The notes under the pieces were generated by a model, which was given only the letters and a program-made list of their open reading frames with translations, did not search any database and was not told the DNA's origin. A stretch of 64,000 nt of DNA from Streptomyces sp. NBRC 110028 (GTDB lineage: Bacteria > Actinomycetota > Actinomycetes > Streptomycetales > Streptomycetaceae), in assembly GCF_001417735.1 (NCBI RefSeq), contig NZ_BBUZ01000041.1, forward strand, positions 38,340-102,339, read 5' to 3'. The position numbers and the translations under genes were made by a program. Each line of letters opens with the position of its first letter. Position 1 is the first letter of the stretch. Shown in pieces: positions 35,574-44,858 of the stretch.

Positions 35574-37982
35574 TCAGTCGCGCGTCCACTTCTGGTTGCT
35601 GCCGCCATCGCAGGTCCACAGCCGCAGCAGGGTTCCGTTGGCCGTTCCCGCGCCGGTGGCGTCCAGGCACAGACCGGACTGGACACCGGTGATCGTGCCG
35701 TCGGCGTGGAGCGTCCATTTCTGGTTGCCGCCGCCGTTGCAGTCCCAGATGTCGACCTTGGTGCCGGGGCTGGTGCCCTGGCCCGCCGCGTCCAGGCAGT
35801 AACTGCCGTAGACCCGCAGCTCACCGGACGAGGTGTCCGTCCACTGCTGGTTGCTGCCGCCGTTGCAGTCCCACAGCTCCACCTGGGTGCCGGCCGTCTG
35901 CGACTGGTTCGGCACGTCCACGCACCGGCCGGAGCCGGCCCCGACGATCGTGCCGGTCGTGCCGCCGTCGTTCCCGCCGCTGCCGGGGGTGATGGACAGG
36001 TTGTCGAACTGCGCCGTCTCGCCCTGGCCGGTCCCGTAGCCGATCTGCCCGCTCGCCCAGGTGCGGTCGTTCACGGAACCGACCGTGGCACCGTCGATGA
36101 CGGCGGTGATGGTGGTGCCGGAGAAGGTGAGGCCCAGGGTGTGCCACCGGTTGGTACCCAAGCCTGCGCTCGTGCCGCGGGCCAGGGTGGAGACGCCGCC
36201 GCCTGTGTTCGTGTTCAGGATCGACCAGGCCCCGGTGTCGCTCACCCGCAGGTGGTAGGCGTTCAGTCCTCCGGTGCGGTCGTAGTCGTGCCCGCCCGCG
36301 CGGCCGATCAACTCGACGTATCCGGGCTGTTCGAGCAGCACGTCCGAGGAGACGGTGTAGTCGCCCCAGCTCACGTCACCGAGCAGGGCGTGCGGATCGG
36401 TCAGCGCGTCCCAGGTGATCGGCTTCTGCGGGCTCATCTGGCGCACGCACTTGCCGTTGCGGCCACCACCGCAGCCCACCGCCTCGAAGGCGCCCTGCCA
36501 GTCCATGAGGTACTTCGCCTCGGCGCCGGTGGCGTAGCTGCCGAAGGAGTCGCTGTACGGCAGCTTCAGCTTGCCCTGGGCGGGGGCGGTGGCGGTGCCC
36601 TTGCCCTGGCCGGTCGTGGTGGTCAGGGTGTACACGCGGCCGGGCTGGACGGTGAGGCTGAAGCCGCTGCCGGACGGGGTGATGTCCGTGGTGTGCACGA
36701 AGTAGTCGGCCGGGTTGCCGGAGCGCACGTCGGTCGACCACACGTGGACGGTCTTGGTGGAGAGCCCGCCGGTGACGTTGAAGTCCAGCGTCTGGGCGCC
36801 GCCGGCGTCCATCGTCTCGATGACCGTGGAGTAGTCGGAGTTGTTCGTGGACTTGAGTGAGACGTAGCTGCCGTTGTTCCGGTTGCCGCCGATGTAGCCG
36901 CTGGAGGCGTCGAGGTAGTGCCACCCCGGGGCGGTGAACTGGCTGGTCTGTGCCATCACCCAGGCGTTCTTGCCGATCGCGTAGTGGCCGGACCAGGGCT
37001 GCGAGGCCAGCGCGAGCCCCATGGTGGGGTACGGGATGTTGGGTGTGACGGCGGCGACCACCGGCCAGTTGAGGTACGCGGTCATCCGGCCGTCGATGTA
37101 TCCGCGGTTGATGCCGCGGGCCACGGCCTGCGCTCCCCCGTTGTAGTCGTCCGAGCCGTTCTCGCTCGCCCACAGTGTCTTGCCGGACGACGTGGCGGCC
37201 GCCGGCACCGAGCAGTTGGACTGGGACGACCGGTAGCCGCAGGGGTAGTGCGTGCCGATGACGCTCACCGCGGCGGCGAACGCCGGGTTGGAGTTGACGT
37301 CGTTCGCCACGTTCCAGTCCGAGTCAGCCGCGACGATCTTGACGTTGCCGTAGCCGTTGCTGTTGAGCGCGCTGCGCAACTGCTCGTACCACGAGATGTT
37401 GTAGCCTCGCTCGTTCCACCCGCCGAGGTAGTCGATGCTCAGCCCGTGCTGCTTGGCGCAGCCCAGCCAGGAGAGCAGGTAGTTGGTCATGTCGGTGGAC
37501 CAGAAGTTCCCGCCGCCGATCCAGCCGGGCGCTCCCCAGGCGAGCCCGTACAGCTTGATGTCCGGGTTGCGCGCCTTGGCCTGCTCCATGAGCCACCACT
37601 CGTAGCCGCGGTCGCAGTTCAGGTCGGACCGGGTGTGCTGGTGGCTGGGCTCGGCACCCGAGGTGGAGTTGGTGTCACCCCCGACCTCCGCCTTGAGGAT
37701 TTGCAGGGAGGCGCCGTAGCCGGGTTTGAACAGGTAGTCGAGGACCTGGCCGCGCTGGGGCTCGGGATAGTCGATCAGGAGTCTGCTGTTGCCGCCCCCG
37801 CCGCTGATCGCGCCGACGCCGTCGAAGGTCCGGCCGCCGGAGGCGCCGTTGATCGTGACGGAGGTCGCGGCCTGGGCCGGCGCGGCGGCCGTGCCCACGA
37901 TGCCGCCGGCGGTCAGGAGGAGGCCCGCGAGCACGGCGGTCGAGGCGCGCAGGCGCCGGAACAGCCGGCTGAATGCTGACAC
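35574..37982 (-). CDS. GH59 galactocerebrosidase-like beta-galactosidase with CBM13
   Basis: This 802-residue exported enzyme matches GH59: TINGASGGRTFDGVGAISGG at the mature start, LYGLAWGAPGWIGGG, acid/base Glu in LGGWNERGYNISWYEQL and nucleophile Glu in LWASENGSDDYNGG, then a beta-sandwich (TLDFNVTGGLSTKTVHVWST) and a lectin-like domain (DYTVSSDVLLEQPGYVELIG). A CBM13 with GAGSGRCVDVPN, QQW, QKW and QKW repeats closes the protein. Actinobacterial members act on plant beta-galactans rather than galactolipids. GTG 37982 has AAAGGA upstream and is 23 bases from GH39-like, so the two are co-transcribed. Confidence 0.9.
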   Translation of the reverse strand: MSAFSRLFRRLRASTAVLAGLLLTAGGIVGTAAAPAQAATSVTINGASGGRTFDGVGAISGGGGNSRLLIDYPEPQRGQVLDYLFKPGYGASLQILKAEVGGDTNSTSGAEPSHQHTRSDLNCDRGYEWWLMEQAKARNPDIKLYGLAWGAPGWIGGGNFWSTDMTNYLLSWLGCAKQHGLSIDYLGGWNERGYNISWYEQLRSALNSNGYGNVKIVAADSDWNVANDVNSNPAFAAAVSVIGTHYPCGYRSSQSNCSVPAAATSSGKTLWASENGSDDYNGGAQAVARGINRGYIDGRMTAYLNWPVVAAVTPNIPYPTMGLALASQPWSGHYAIGKNAWVMAQTSQFTAPGWHYLDASSGYIGGNRNNGSYVSLKSTNNSDYSTVIETMDAGGAQTLDFNVTGGLSTKTVHVWSTDVRSGNPADYFVHTTDITPSGSGFSLTVQPGRVYTLTTTTGQGKGTATAPAQGKLKLPYSDSFGSYATGAEAKYLMDWQGAFEAVGCGGGRNGKCVRQMSPQKPITWDALTDPHALLGDVSWGDYTVSSDVLLEQPGYVELIGRAGGHDYDRTGGLNAYHLRVSDTGAWSILNTNTGGGVSTLARGTSAGLGTNRWHTLGLTFSGTTITAVIDGATVGSVNDRTWASGQIGYGTGQGETAQFDNLSITPGSGGNDGGTTGTIVGAGSGRCVDVPNQSQTAGTQVELWDCNGGSNQQWTDTSSGELRVYGSYCLDAAGQGTSPGTKVDIWDCNGGGNQKWTLHADGTITGVQSGLCLDATGAGTANGTLLRLWTCDGGSNQKWTRD

Positions 37983-38005
37983 GGTGGGTTCCTTTCGCAG
38001 GTCGA

Positions 38006-39838
38006 TCAGCGGAGGAAGAAGTCCTGGTTGGTCCCCGGCCCGTTCTTGCACTGCCACTGGTCCAGTTGCTGGCCGAGGTTGCCGCCGGCGCCGTAGACGT
38101 CCAGGCACAGGCCGCTGTTCTTGTTCTGGAAGGCGTAGGAGCCGTCGGACTGCGGCAGCGGCAGCCAGAGGCCGCCCGCCGCCGTGCCGGGGGCCTGCTG
38201 GACGATGTCCGGGGTGCCCGCCGCCGTGGAACCGCCGGCCACCGCCACGTCCAGCCCGGAGTCCTGGGCCCGCAGTTCGCCGTAGCCGCCCGAGGCGGAC
38301 ACGAACCGGAACTGCTGGTTGCCCTGCCCGTTGCAGGTCCACTGGTCGATCGCGGCACCGGCGCTGTTCGAGTTGCCGTGGACGTCCACGCACAGGCTGT
38401 TGGAAGCGACCACGAGCTGGTGGTAGCCGTCCGGGAAGCCGCCACCGCCGGAAGAGGCCGGTGTCAGATAGACGGAGAACGCGTCGTGGGCGCCCTGGAA
38501 CGTGATCGGCACGGTGATCGAGCCGCCCGAGGCGCTCACGTTCTGGTCGTACACCGTCTGGGGGGCGCCGAGCGGCGCCTGGTCCGGTATGCGGCGCACG
38601 GTGACGTGCACGCCGTCGGCGTTCGCCAGCCAGGGCACGGACGCCAGCCCGTCGAAGGTCACCGACGCGGCGCCGGTGTACCCGTTCGAGTCGCCGATGA
38701 CCGCCACGGCTCGCTTGGCGGAGGAGTCCTCGGAGGCCGAGATCGCCGTCGAGCCGACCTGGCCGGAGGTGTCGACGAGGGTGCCGGTCATGTCGGCGTA
38801 GTCCCGAAGCGCCCACCAGTTGCCGGTCGGCTGCCAGCTGCCCCCGCTCTGGGTGAGGACTCCGGTGAGGTTCGGGGTGACGCAGCACACCCAGTTGCCG
38901 CGCATCGCGTTGGTGTACCCGGACTGGGCGAACCGCGCCAGGTACCACGCTGTCACCCCGGCGGTCTGCCGGTCGGCCGGCTGGTACTCGTTCGAGGACA
39001 GCGGCAGCGGACCGATGCCCGCCGCGGTCAGTTCGCTGTTCAGGGTCCGCGCGACGGTGACCGGGTCGTCGACATCGCCCTCGTTGTGGTTGGTGATCAT
39101 GTCCGGCACCGTCCCGGCCGCCTTCACGTGCGCGAGCCAGGTCTGCCATTCACCCGGGTTGCGCTGCGGGGTGAACGCCAGTGACGGCCCGACGATCCGC
39201 GCCCCGGGGGCGATGCGCCGGATCTCCCGGTAGGCGGTGTCCCACATCCGGAAGTACTGGGCGCTGTTCACCCCCCGGGTCCAGAAGGCGGAGATGTCCG
39301 GCTCGTTCCAGATGTCGTAGGCGAACGTGAGCCCCGAGGCCTGCAGCGCTCCCACCGTGGAGTCGATGAAGCTGACCCAGTTGGAGCAGTCGCCGTTGTC
39401 GCACGGGTACCGCGTGTTCGACGGCTGGCCGCCGTTCGCGCCGTAGATGTCGCTCACGAGCACCTGGTACTGCGCGTGGTAAGGCGGCCGGGTGAGCCGT
39501 CTCGCCTGCGCGGTGATCGAGTCGAGGTCGGCCCGGGTGGCCGAGCCGTACTGGTAGCCGTCCCTGATCCAGCCGCCGGAGAACCATCCGCCGCCGCGGA
39601 AGGCGTTGATCCCCAGCGGCTGCATGAACGGGTCCGCCGGCTGGCTGCCGTCCTGGGTGATGCCGTAGAGGAACCCCTCCCCCACGCCGGTCGACGGTCC
39701 CCGCGTCGACGCCAGGTGCACGCTCAGCGACTCGCCCGCGGCGGCCCGGCTCGCGGTCGCCGACAGCGATGACAGCACGAACGCCAGGACGATGCCGACC
39801 GCCAGTACCAGCCGGCCGGGCCTCGCTCTCGACCTCAT
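38006..39838 (-). CDS. Clan GH-A hydrolase, GH39-like, with ricin-type module
   Basis: The 610-residue exported protein has a GH39-like TIM barrel: GWIRDGYQYGSATRADLDS, acid/base Glu in FAYDIWNEPDISAFW and nucleophile Glu in PLSSNEYQPADRQ. A beta-sandwich follows, then a ricin-type module with the variant repeat LVVASNSLCVDVHG and ending NQDFFLR. GH39 includes beta-xylosidases and enzymes acting on arabinogalactan-protein side chains; the latter suits the neighbours. Exact specificity is unknown, and GH30 or a newer clan-A family is possible. GAGGAGG precedes the ATG by 5 bases. Confidence 0.8.
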   Translation of the reverse strand: MRSRARPGRLVLAVGIVLAFVLSSLSATASRAAAGESLSVHLASTRGPSTGVGEGFLYGITQDGSQPADPFMQPLGINAFRGGGWFSGGWIRDGYQYGSATRADLDSITAQARRLTRPPYHAQYQVLVSDIYGANGGQPSNTRYPCDNGDCSNWVSFIDSTVGALQASGLTFAYDIWNEPDISAFWTRGVNSAQYFRMWDTAYREIRRIAPGARIVGPSLAFTPQRNPGEWQTWLAHVKAAGTVPDMITNHNEGDVDDPVTVARTLNSELTAAGIGPLPLSSNEYQPADRQTAGVTAWYLARFAQSGYTNAMRGNWVCCVTPNLTGVLTQSGGSWQPTGNWWALRDYADMTGTLVDTSGQVGSTAISASEDSSAKRAVAVIGDSNGYTGAASVTFDGLASVPWLANADGVHVTVRRIPDQAPLGAPQTVYDQNVSASGGSITVPITFQGAHDAFSVYLTPASSGGGGFPDGYHQLVVASNSLCVDVHGNSNSAGAAIDQWTCNGQGNQQFRFVSASGGYGELRAQDSGLDVAVAGGSTAAGTPDIVQQAPGTAAGGLWLPLPQSDGSYAFQNKNSGLCLDVYGAGGNLGQQLDQWQCKNGPGTNQDFFLR

Positions 39839-39870
39839 CCGATCCTCCTCACGGTTCGGCTCTCACAAGG

Positions 39871-40038
39871 TCAGCTCAGTGACCATTGCTGGTGGGATCC
39901 CCCGTTGCAGGTCCACAGCTCGACGGGGGTGCCGTTGGCGGTGGCGGCGCAGTCGCGGATCTGGGTCTGCCTACCCGGTGTCGTGGACGCGCCCGGCACC
40001 TCCAGGTGCCTGCCCGCACCCACCGCACGCAGCGCACC
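39871..40038 (-). pseudogene. Collapsed CBM13 remnant downstream of GH27
   Basis: On the minus strand 55 codons read GALRAVGAGRHLEVPGASTT, then PGRQTQIRDC joined directly to AATANGTPVELWTCNGGSHQ and QWSLS, then stop. The first part is the opening of a CBM13 first subdomain and the second is the end of a third. The middle is missing and no catalytic domain or start codon precedes it. It lies 96 bases past the GH27 stop in the same direction. It is a relic of a lost lectin module or gene. Confidence 0.8.
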
Positions 40039-40134
40039 GGTCGTGTGGTTCGGGGGTGCGAGGACGTGGCGAACGCCGGCGCGCCGAACGCGGCCAGGGC
40101 CGTCCCGGTGCCGGGCCGGGGCGCGGAGGGGTAC

Positions 40135-41787
40135 TCATCCCAGCGTCCAGCGCTGGCTGCTGCTGCCGTTGCAGGTCCACAGCTCGGCGAGGGTTCCGTC
40201 GGCCGTGGCTCCTCCGGTGACGTCCAGGCACAGACCGGACTGGACCCCGGTGATCGTTCCGTTCGGGTTCAGCGTCCACTGCTGGTTGGTCTGGCCGTTG
40301 CAGGACCAGATCTCCACCTTCGTCCCGGGGCTGGTCCGGTTGTCGTAGGCGTCCAGGCACATGCGGCGGCTGCCTGAGTAGACGGTGAGCTGGTCGGAGG
40401 TGGAGTGCGTCCAGATCTGGTTGTCCCCGCCGTGGCAGCTCCAGATCTCCACCTGGGTGCCGGCGGTCGTGGTCGAGTCCGGTACGTCCAGGCACTTGCC
40501 GGCAGCCACCGCGTGCAGCGCGCCGGTCACGCTGGTGCCGCCGCCGCTACTGGTGCCGCCCGCCACCCGGTACATCACCGTGCCGTGTGCCGGCACCGAG
40601 GCGCTGATCGTGCCGGAGGTGGTCGAGGACGCTCCCGACCACAGGTCGGTCAGCGCGTAGGCGGACGCGCCGGACTTCCCGATCGCGGCCGCGGTGGTGG
40701 TGATGGTCGCCGTCGAGCCCGTCTCGTTGAACAGCGCGACCGACACGTCCCCATTGGCCAGCGGCTTGGCCAGCACGTCCAGGCCGCCCGAGGAGGAGAC
40801 CATGGTGCCCTGCTTGCCCAGGGGATCCTGGTCCACCGCGATCACCCGGGAGTTGGTCAGCGTGGACAGGGTGTCCGCACTGGCCGAGGGGATGTTGGTG
40901 CCCGCGATCAGCGGCGCGGCCATCTCCGCCCACAGGCTGAACTCGCTGCGGCTCTCGGTGGCCGTCAGTGAGCCGTTGCCGACCTCCAGCATGTCCGGGT
41001 CGTTCCAGTGGCCGGGACCGGCGTAGGAGGCCAGCCCCACGTTGCTGTGGAAGATCGACAGCATGCTGGAGAAGCTGGCGTTGATGTCCCCGGTGGTGCG
41101 CCAGCTGTTGCCCACCTCCGCGCCCCAGGTCCATACGTTCTCCTGGCCCCAGTTGCACAGGCTGAACAGGATCGGCCGGCCGGTGGCCGCCAGGGCGTCA
41201 CGCATCACGGTGTACCGGGTCCGCGCGGGCGCCCCCGTGTTGTTGCAGTTGTCGTACTTCAGATAGTCCACGCCCCAGGAGGCGAACGACTGCGCGTCCG
41301 TGGTCTCGTGCCCCAGGCTGCCCGGATACCCGGCACAGGTCGCGGTGCCCGCGTCCTCGTAGATCCCCAGCTTCAGCCCCAGCGAGTGCACGTAGTCCGC
41401 GGTGCCCTTGATGCCGTCCGGGAACTTGACCGGGTCCGGCACCAGGCGGCCGCCGGAGTCGCGGCTGTGGGTCATCCAGCAGTCGTCGATGTTGACGTAC
41501 GAATAGCCCGCCGCCTGCATACCGTTGGTGTGCATCGCCTGCGCGGTGGACTTGATGAGCGACTCGGAGACGTTGCAGCCGTACGCGTTCCAGTCGTTGA
41601 AACCCATCTGCGGGGTCAGCGCGAGCCCGTTGCCGAGCGCGGCGGCGGGTCGCGCCGTTCCGAGGGAGACGAGGGGAACGGCCGCGGTGAGCAGCACGAC
41701 CGAGACGATGAGCGTCAATGTTCTGCGCAAGGACATCCGCGGGGACAGCGACAACCGTCGCCTGACTCTCGCAGTGGACACGGGCAT
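40135..41787 (-). CDS. GH27 alpha-galactosidase/beta-L-arabinopyranosidase with CBM13
   Basis: This 550-residue exported GH27 enzyme removes terminal alpha-galactose, or beta-L-arabinopyranose in some members. After the signal peptide, LALTPQMGFNDWNAYGCNV begins the barrel. The nucleophile Asp is in GVDYLKYDNCN and the acid/base Asp in GHWNDPDMLEVGNG. A beta-sandwich follows, then a CBM13 starting GALHAVAAGKCLDVPD with QIW, QQW and QRW repeats. The ATG 41787 has AGGAG upstream; a second ATG 17 codons in is possible. Confidence 0.93.
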   Translation of the reverse strand: MPVSTARVRRRLSLSPRMSLRRTLTLIVSVVLLTAAVPLVSLGTARPAAALGNGLALTPQMGFNDWNAYGCNVSESLIKSTAQAMHTNGMQAAGYSYVNIDDCWMTHSRDSGGRLVPDPVKFPDGIKGTADYVHSLGLKLGIYEDAGTATCAGYPGSLGHETTDAQSFASWGVDYLKYDNCNNTGAPARTRYTVMRDALAATGRPILFSLCNWGQENVWTWGAEVGNSWRTTGDINASFSSMLSIFHSNVGLASYAGPGHWNDPDMLEVGNGSLTATESRSEFSLWAEMAAPLIAGTNIPSASADTLSTLTNSRVIAVDQDPLGKQGTMVSSSGGLDVLAKPLANGDVSVALFNETGSTATITTTAAAIGKSGASAYALTDLWSGASSTTSGTISASVPAHGTVMYRVAGGTSSGGGTSVTGALHAVAAGKCLDVPDSTTTAGTQVEIWSCHGGDNQIWTHSTSDQLTVYSGSRRMCLDAYDNRTSPGTKVEIWSCNGQTNQQWTLNPNGTITGVQSGLCLDVTGGATADGTLAELWTCNGSSSQRWTLG

Positions 41788-41876
41788 GATCCATCACTCC
41801 TGGGCCTGGTTGCGGAAGGAGGCGCCCACTCCCGGGGCGCCTCCGCCGGGTGTGGTGCCGGTGCGGCGGGTGACGT

Positions 41877-42701
41877 TCACCCGCTCCGGTTCACGGGGCC
41901 CTGGAGACCGGAAGCGCGGTCCGCCGCCGATGAATGCCGCGCCTGGCCGCGCACGGAACGGGGCGGTTTGATCCAGCCCGCCGCGTCCGCGGCCTGGACC
42001 CCCGCGTTGAAGGCGTCCGCCATCTTGCGGTAGCCGTTGTCGTTGGGGTGCAGGGCGTCGGCCAGGTCCGCGGCGGTCAGAGCGCTCATGTCCACCAGGC
42101 GTACGTGCTTGCCGGCGGCCTGCTCGGCCTGGACGATCCCGGGGAGCTTGGCGTTGAACCCGGGCCGGTGGGCCTCCTCGGTACCGCTGGTGGAGACGAT
42201 CAGGGTGCCGACGAGGACGGTCGCGTCGGGCGCGTCCCTCGTGATCTGGTCGATGAGGGCGCGGAGCCGGTCGGGGGCGGTCGGGACCTGATAGTTGCCG
42301 TTGAGATCGTTGGTGCCGATTTCCAGGGTGACGACATTCGGCTTGTAGCGGGCCAGCACGGAGTCCGCGATGCCTGCTATCTGGTCGATCCGCCAGCCGG
42401 AGTGGCCTTCGTTGTCCGGGTCGGACATGGACCCGCTGCGTCCGGAGCCGACGAAGTCCACGGCGTGCCCCTCGGCCGCCAGACGGTTCCACAGAAAGCT
42501 CCGGTAACCATTCCCGGACGGGCTGCCGACGCCCCAGGTGATCGAGTTGCCCAACGGCATCAGCCGCAAGCCGGCGGGCGCGGCGGCCCGCGCGGCAGGG
42601 GGCGGCGCCCCGGTGCCGGTGGCGGCCGTCGCGGGTAATGCGGCGCCCATGCCGAGCGCGGCCGTCAGCGCCGCGGCGAAGGGGATCCGGTACGTCTTCA
42701 T
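41877..42701 (-). CDS. Secreted SGNH/GDSL hydrolase, CE3-like
   Basis: This 274-residue exported esterase has block I as LRLMPLGNSITWGVGS (GNSI instead of GDSL, as in several carbohydrate esterases), block III TLEIGTNDLNGN and block V as LADALHPNDNGY with the catalytic Asp-His. It resembles CE3-type deacetylases acting on acetylated plant polysaccharides. It is the only enzyme of the array without a lectin module; its C-terminal tail after WIKPP is a short disordered stretch. It lies 89 bases before GH27 on the same strand. Confidence 0.88.
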   Translation of the reverse strand: MKTYRIPFAAALTAALGMGAALPATAATGTGAPPPAARAAAPAGLRLMPLGNSITWGVGSPSGNGYRSFLWNRLAAEGHAVDFVGSGRSGSMSDPDNEGHSGWRIDQIAGIADSVLARYKPNVVTLEIGTNDLNGNYQVPTAPDRLRALIDQITRDAPDATVLVGTLIVSTSGTEEAHRPGFNAKLPGIVQAEQAAGKHVRLVDMSALTAADLADALHPNDNGYRKMADAFNAGVQAADAAGWIKPPRSVRGQARHSSAADRASGLQGPVNRSG

Positions 42702-42794
42702 CAGCGTTCCTCACGGGTGCGGGATGGTGGATGTGGTGAACGAGCCGCCGGCCCGTGCGGGCCGGCCGGGAGCGAGGGCCCGGGAGCGGGCCGG

Positions 42795-42932
42795 TCAGCG
42801 GGGGGTGAAGTCCTGGTTGCTGCCGGGGGTGTTCTTGCGGGGCCATGGCGCGACCTGCCGGCCGAGGCCGCTGCCGCCGCCGTAGACGTCGAGGCGCAGA
42901 CTGTCGCCGCCGATCACCAACTGGTGGCGGGT
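42795..42932 (-). pseudogene. Collapsed ricin-module remnant between GH54 and SGNH genes
   Basis: On the minus strand 45 codons read TRHQLVIGGDSLRLDVYGGG and then SGLGRQVAPWPRKNTPGSNQ and DFTPR, then stop. This is the start of the lectin variant seen in the GH39-like protein (YHQLVVASNSLCVDVHG) joined to its very end (NLGQQLDQWQCKNGPGTNQD). The middle two-thirds is absent and the Cys and Gln-x-Trp residues have decayed. No catalytic domain is attached. The rest of 42702-43070 holds no gene. Confidence 0.75.
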
Positions 42933-43070
42933 CGGGGCGAAGGGGGATCGGGCGATTCCGCCGGACGGTCGGAAGATCCGGGAGGTGCCGCCGGGCGCCG
43001 GGCACGCGGATGCCCGTATCCGATGGCGAGTGGCCCGTGCCGGTGGTGAGCCGGCCACGGGCCGGTCACA

Positions 43071-44666
43071 TCAGTCGAGATTCCACTGCTGGTTGGCCCC
43101 ACCGTTGCACGGCCAGAGTTCCGCCGGGGCGCCATTGGCGGTGGAAGCGCCGGTGACGTCGAGGCAGAGTCCGGACTGGGTGCCGATGACGGTGCCGTCG
43201 GAGTTCAGCTGCCACTGCTGGTTGGCGCCACCGTTGCACGGCCAGGTGACCACCTTGGTGCCGGCGGACGTCTGGTTGTTGTACGCGTCCAAACACATCT
43301 GGCTGCCGCCGCTGTAGACGGTCAGCTGGCCGGAGGGCGTGCGGGCCCAGGTCTGGTTGGCGCCGCCGCCGCAGTCCCAGATCTGTAGCTGGGTCCCGGC
43401 CGTGGTGGACGAGTTGGGCACGTCCAGGCACTTGCCCGCGCCCACCGCGTGCAGCGCGCCCGTGCCCGTCCCGCCGGAGGAGTTGCTGTATCCGGCAGCG
43501 GTGATGTTGGCCTGGACCGCGTTCTCGGTGGCGTCCGACGGATAGCCTGAGGTCATCACCCCCTCGTAGAAGGTGCCTTGGGCGCCCTTGCTGTTGTCCC
43601 CGCCGGTGCCCAGGATGATGGCACCCTGCTTCCGCATCGGGTTGTAGCCCGGGACGTTTGGACGCGGCCCGTCGTAGAAGGTGGACAGGGCGCCGGACTG
43701 GGCGTTGCCGCCACGGATCGCCCAGTGGTTCGGGCCGCCCTTGATGATGGCGGTCGTGTACCGGTGGTTGATGGTCGGGTCGCCCGCGTTGTAGCGCTGG
43801 TTGACCCCGGAGAACAGGCCGTTCTCCAGATCGGCCATGATCCAGGGGCCGTTGCCCGAACCGTAGCCCCAGACCTTGATGTTGCCGAAGTAGATGGCCT
43901 CCATGGTGCCGTTGCCGTCGTCGTTGCTGTCCGTCTCGGCGTTGCCGTAGTCGAAGCAGCATCCGCCGTTGTAGTGCGTGCCGTCGAAGATCGCGTACAT
44001 GCCCTCGGGGTTGTCCCCGGTGGCGATGCCGTTGGTGTGGTTGTCGCGGTAACCCGTGCCGGGCGCCACGAACACGCCGTAGGCCTTGTGACCGCCCACC
44101 GTGGTGGGCGCGGCGGTCGCGTTCGCGAGGTTGTCGGGGCCGCCCGCGGCACCGCCGCCGGGCGCCTGGGTGAGGTTGTTGCCGCGGCCGGACTGGTCAT
44201 AGATGATCGTGATGAGACAGGTCGTCCCCGAACAGAACGAGTCCTGGGCGGCGGCGTCGGCGTATCCGCCCACGTCCAGGACGCCGATGTTCCGGGTGCT
44301 GTTGTCCGAGGCACGCCGGACCTGGTAGAGCGGCCCGTTGTACGAGGCGTACAGCGCTCGCGTCGTGCTGTGCGCCGCCACGCAGGGGGTACCGCCTGCC
44401 GCGTAGATGTCGCACGGCCCGGACGTGTCCGCGCGAGCCGTACCCGTCGTGGCCGTGACCCCGGCCAGCGCGCCGGCGACGAGCACGGCCGCGGCTCCCG
44501 CCCGGGCGAACACTGTCGCCCCTGAGCCGGGCGAGCGCGTCGGCAGAGGGATGTGTGCCCGGCCCGGCACGTGGTCCGGCCCGCCACCGCGCCCTGCCGC
44601 CGCGAACAACCGTCGCACGCCCCCGCGCACGGACAGCGAGTGGCGCCTTGTACGCATGGTTCTCAT
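43071..44666 (-). CDS. GH54-type alpha-L-arabinofuranosidase with CBM13
   Basis: The 531-residue exported enzyme has the ArabFuran catalytic domain of GH54: DTSGPCDIYAAGGTPCVAAH, RALYASYNGPLYQVRRAS, the disulfide-rich THYNGGCCFDYGNAETD and FYEGVMTSGYPSDATEN. In place of the usual CBM42 it carries a CBM13 (GALHAVGAGKCLDVPN, with QTW, QQW, QQW). It removes arabinose side chains. The predicted N-terminus has about 45 hydrophilic residues before the hydrophobic signal core, longer than usual; AGGGAG lies 6 bases before the ATG at 44666. It is the first gene of the leftward array. Confidence 0.9.
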   Translation of the reverse strand: MRTMRTRRHSLSVRGGVRRLFAAAGRGGGPDHVPGRAHIPLPTRSPGSGATVFARAGAAAVLVAGALAGVTATTGTARADTSGPCDIYAAGGTPCVAAHSTTRALYASYNGPLYQVRRASDNSTRNIGVLDVGGYADAAAQDSFCSGTTCLITIIYDQSGRGNNLTQAPGGGAAGGPDNLANATAAPTTVGGHKAYGVFVAPGTGYRDNHTNGIATGDNPEGMYAIFDGTHYNGGCCFDYGNAETDSNDDGNGTMEAIYFGNIKVWGYGSGNGPWIMADLENGLFSGVNQRYNAGDPTINHRYTTAIIKGGPNHWAIRGGNAQSGALSTFYDGPRPNVPGYNPMRKQGAIILGTGGDNSKGAQGTFYEGVMTSGYPSDATENAVQANITAAGYSNSSGGTGTGALHAVGAGKCLDVPNSSTTAGTQLQIWDCGGGANQTWARTPSGQLTVYSGGSQMCLDAYNNQTSAGTKVVTWPCNGGANQQWQLNSDGTVIGTQSGLCLDVTGASTANGAPAELWPCNGGANQQWNLD

Positions 44667-44728
44667 CTGATCTCCCTACCGTGCCGGCGCGACCCGATCG
44701 GGTCGTCTGTGGTGGCGCTGACCATCCG

Positions 44729-44858
44729 GAAGCGCTTGAAGGTGCCGTTTCCGCAGCGAGATTGCAGAGAGGGTTCGGGGGGAGACGGTGCTCCGGGGTT
44801 CATGGACTGTCAAGAGTGCGGAGTCAGCTGTTGCGAACCTTGTCGCGGAATCGATTCG
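44729..44858. promoter_or_regulatory. First operator pair (GAAGCGCTTG and GGAATCGATTCG)
   Basis: GAAGCGCTTG at 44729-44738 and GGAATCGATTCG at 44847-44858 are palindromes of the LacI-family type with a central CG or GCGC. They lie 63 and 181 bases upstream of the GH54 start, on the side of the hydrolase operon. Both motifs recur near the LacI gene. The rest of the 640-base gap holds no gene. Confidence 0.7.

Noticed and set aside
32419..35802. 1127-codon plus-strand frame over the CE1 and GH29 genes
   Set aside because: It mirrors the coding strand of exported enzymes with intact catalytic motifs and signal peptides.
35574..39149. A single 1191-residue fusion of GH59 with upstream sequence
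   Set aside because: The upstream 390 codons are the wrong frame of the GH39-like gene; a GTG with ribosome site at 37982 starts GH59 at its signal peptide.
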